Below, piece by piece: positions 46,400 to 47,304 of a stretch of 47,304 nucleotides of DNA. Each line of letters starts with the position of its first letter. The stretch's first letter is position 1. Below the pieces are notes generated by a model, which was given only the letters and a program-made list of their open reading frames with translations, was not told the origin of the DNA and did no database searches. Source of the DNA: Candidatus Zixiibacteriota bacterium (GTDB taxonomy: Bacteria > Zixibacteria > MSB-5A5 > GN15 > FEB-12). The position numbers were made by a program, and so were the translations under genes. The stretch covers positions 2,549,720-2,597,023 of the forward strand of contig CP070824.1 of assembly GCA_020344395.1 (NCBI GenBank), in the 5' to 3' direction.

Positions 46400-46429
46400 G
46401 TAATATCTATTTAATAGAGGGATTGTCAA
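46400..46429 (-). promoter_or_regulatory. candidate promoter of the 1161-aa gene leader
   Basis: Minus strand: TTGACA (46429-46424) with GATATT (46407-46402) at 16 nt or TATTAC (46405-46400) at 18 nt. No better promoter is seen nearer the ATG at 45886, giving a leader of about 510 nt, unless an intermediate promoter was missed. Confidence 0.5.
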
Positions 46430-46610
46430 GAACTTAATGTGCTGGCGTGTAGGGACATGCGGGCGTCAAAAAGACAATCCACACGACGACAAGCACTTAT
46501 GGTGCGGGAGGATCTTTGGGGGGATTGTGCCCGCTGCCTTGGCACGTCAGTCCGACCGGGGCAGTTTAGGCAGTTGTTATGTACCGTATCGCAGTCAGGT
46601 GATTGAGTAC

Positions 46611-46639
46611 TTGCAGATGTGGACCCACCAGCATATATT
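46611..46639 (+). promoter_or_regulatory. promoter of the 125-aa membrane protein
   Basis: TTGCAG (46611-46616), 17 nt, TATATT (46634-46639). It overlaps the upstream part of the open frame and so supports the start at 46661; the leader would be ~15 nt with AGGGA. Confidence 0.5.
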
Positions 46640-46660
46640 TGCAGTTCAGGGATTCAGTTA

Positions 46661-47038
46661 ATGCCAGTGTTTTTACACATCATGGCGGTCCTGGGAGTAT
46701 CGTTCTTCCTTACGATTTCTGTGATCGCGGCCGTCCGGAAAGCCCTAGCTACCGTCTTATCTTCAGTCCTTAGTGAGAAGGTTCTGGCTTCCTGGCTGAA
46801 GCTAGTAAGTTATGTGCTATTTCTGGCTGGTTTTTCAGCAGGCGTGCAGCGTATAATGTTCCACAATACTGGTTTGTATGAAGGAGGCACGGACGCAGTG
46901 GTGGGTGCCGCTATTGAGGCTGGTGTGATGGCGGCCTCTGGGCTGATATGGCCGCTGGTTGTTGTTGCCGTGGCTGTCGTGATTGCGAGAGTGATTGGAA
47001 GCCTCATTCACGGTGAGGATTGGAATGTTGAGAGATGA
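46661..47038 (+). CDS. small integral membrane protein, unknown function
   Basis: 125 aa from the ATG at 46661 (AGGGA 8 nt upstream; the frame extends to 46619 but a promoter lies there). Three hydrophobic segments: about 4-24 (FLHIMAVLGVSFFLTISVIAA), 43-58 (VSYVLFLAGFSAGVQ) and 90-112 (SGLIWPLVVVAVAVVIARVIG). Not recognised. The next open frame, starting 41 nt after its stop, has a similar pattern, so the two may be a paralogous or interacting pair. Confidence 0.55.
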   Translation: MPVFLHIMAVLGVSFFLTISVIAAVRKALATVLSSVLSEKVLASWLKLVSYVLFLAGFSAGVQRIMFHNTGLYEGGTDAVVGAAIEAGVMAASGLIWPLVVVAVAVVIARVIGSLIHGEDWNVER

Positions 47039-47078
47039 TCGGTCGTGAGGGTCAACCATGAGTATCTGGAATGTATAG

Positions 47079-47304
47079 ATGGAATCGCTAGCTAAATACG
47101 TCGCCCTCTCTGTAAGCGTGCTGGCCATCTCGCTAGTGATAGTCTATGGGTTGAGGGGACTCCTCTCAGAAGTTATGGAGCCGGTATTCGGAAGACACGG
47201 AGCGGTTCCGTATGTGAGACTTGCCATGCTGGCGCTGCTCGTGTACGGTGTCGCCAGTGGTTTCAAGACCGACTATGGCAGAGTCATTTCGGCGGGCCAT
47301 TTGG
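47079..47304 (+). CDS. small membrane protein, cut by the window end
   Basis: 75 codons without a stop from the ATG at 47079 to the edge. The N-terminus is a membrane helix (about 7-25, YVALSVSVLAISLVIVYG), followed by LRGLLSEVMEPVFGRH and a second helix (LAMLALLVYGVASGFK). The order helix, short amphipathic part with L-x-x-L-L-S-E/V-L-S, helix with F/YG-x-x-A/S-G parallels the preceding 125-aa protein. No strong ribosome-binding site is visible. Function unknown. Confidence 0.5.
   Translation, partial: MESLAKYVALSVSVLAISLVIVYGLRGLLSEVMEPVFGRHGAVPYVRLAMLALLVYGVASGFKTDYGRVISAGHL

Larger units (their letters stand above)
45887..46660. other. long structured intergenic region
   Basis: 774 bp between divergent genes. 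On the minus strand a promoter (46400-46429) would produce a ~510-nt leader for the dockerin gene. That stretch contains two clear stem-loops (46046-46098 and 46182-46205). The minus-strand frame 46429-45989 is open for 147 codons except for one TGA at 46187-46189, with no ATG start; it may be chance, a relic gene or part of an RNA. No known ncRNA (tmRNA, RNase P, 6S) is recognised. The right part holds the promoter of the gene at 46661. Confidence 0.5.

Noticed and set aside
46437-46661. 74-aa open frame upstream of the membrane protein
   Set aside because: No ribosome-binding site, improbable composition, and a promoter for the next gene lies near its end.

Overview
The window looks like a chromosome segment of an uncultured bacterium of the FCB group, most likely candidate phylum Zixibacteria or a close relative. 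This is inference. It rests on secreted proteins ending in paired dockerin-type repeats with a D-(I/M)-G-D-L-T-x-L-I pattern, a PNPFNPTT-type sorting tail, a DUF5916 outer-membrane protein, a ferredoxin-dependent 2-oxoglutarate oxidoreductase and the GatAB indirect aminoacylation route. I found no plasmid, phage, CRISPR, rRNA or tRNA signature.

Layout. Positions 1-8.5 kb hold envelope and secreted proteins: a CBM9/DUF5916 barrel, a YcxB-like membrane protein, two FG-GAP/VCBS repeat proteins and a small exported protein. Short repeats, including two ~130-bp MITE-like copies, lie next to the gene ends. Positions 8.7-20 kb are housekeeping: dCMP deaminase, glnA, a methyltransferase, gatA, a hydrolase, a small membrane protein, gatB, purN-purC-purH and a Calx-beta/cytochrome-like lipoprotein. 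Positions 20.1-26.8 kb form a tight run: smg, coaC/coaB, family-4 uracil-DNA glycosylase, dnaB, mlaE, mlaF, tgt. Positions 26.9-33.2 kb hold a minus-strand barrel protein and then aldehyde dehydrogenase, cyclic 2,3-diphosphoglycerate synthase-like protein, carbamate kinase and CCA-adding enzyme. Positions 33.2-42.2 kb are a compact central-metabolism cluster: sucC-sucD, korD-A-B-C, ndk, a larA-family gene, mdh, icd. It supplies a contiguous set of isocitrate / 2-oxoglutarate / succinyl-CoA / malate enzymes. The right end has a 1161-aa minus-strand dockerin protein with a long structured upstream region, and two small membrane proteins, the last cut by the window edge.

Most notable points: (1) coaBC is in two frames joined at an A10 run with a textbook -1 slippery heptamer (A AAA AAG) followed by a stem-loop; the shifted product would be 404 aa, close to the E. 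coli bifunctional enzyme, and the decarboxylase Cys position reads Glu. (2) SucD carries a 64-residue histone-H1-like Lys/Arg/Ala tail. (3) Several genes have a -35/-10 promoter whose -10 box lies 6-9 nt before the start codon with no Shine-Dalgarno, implying leaderless mRNAs beside ordinary leadered ones. (4) The ~0.5 kb upstream of the large dockerin gene is strongly structured and holds a 147-codon frame broken by one TGA.
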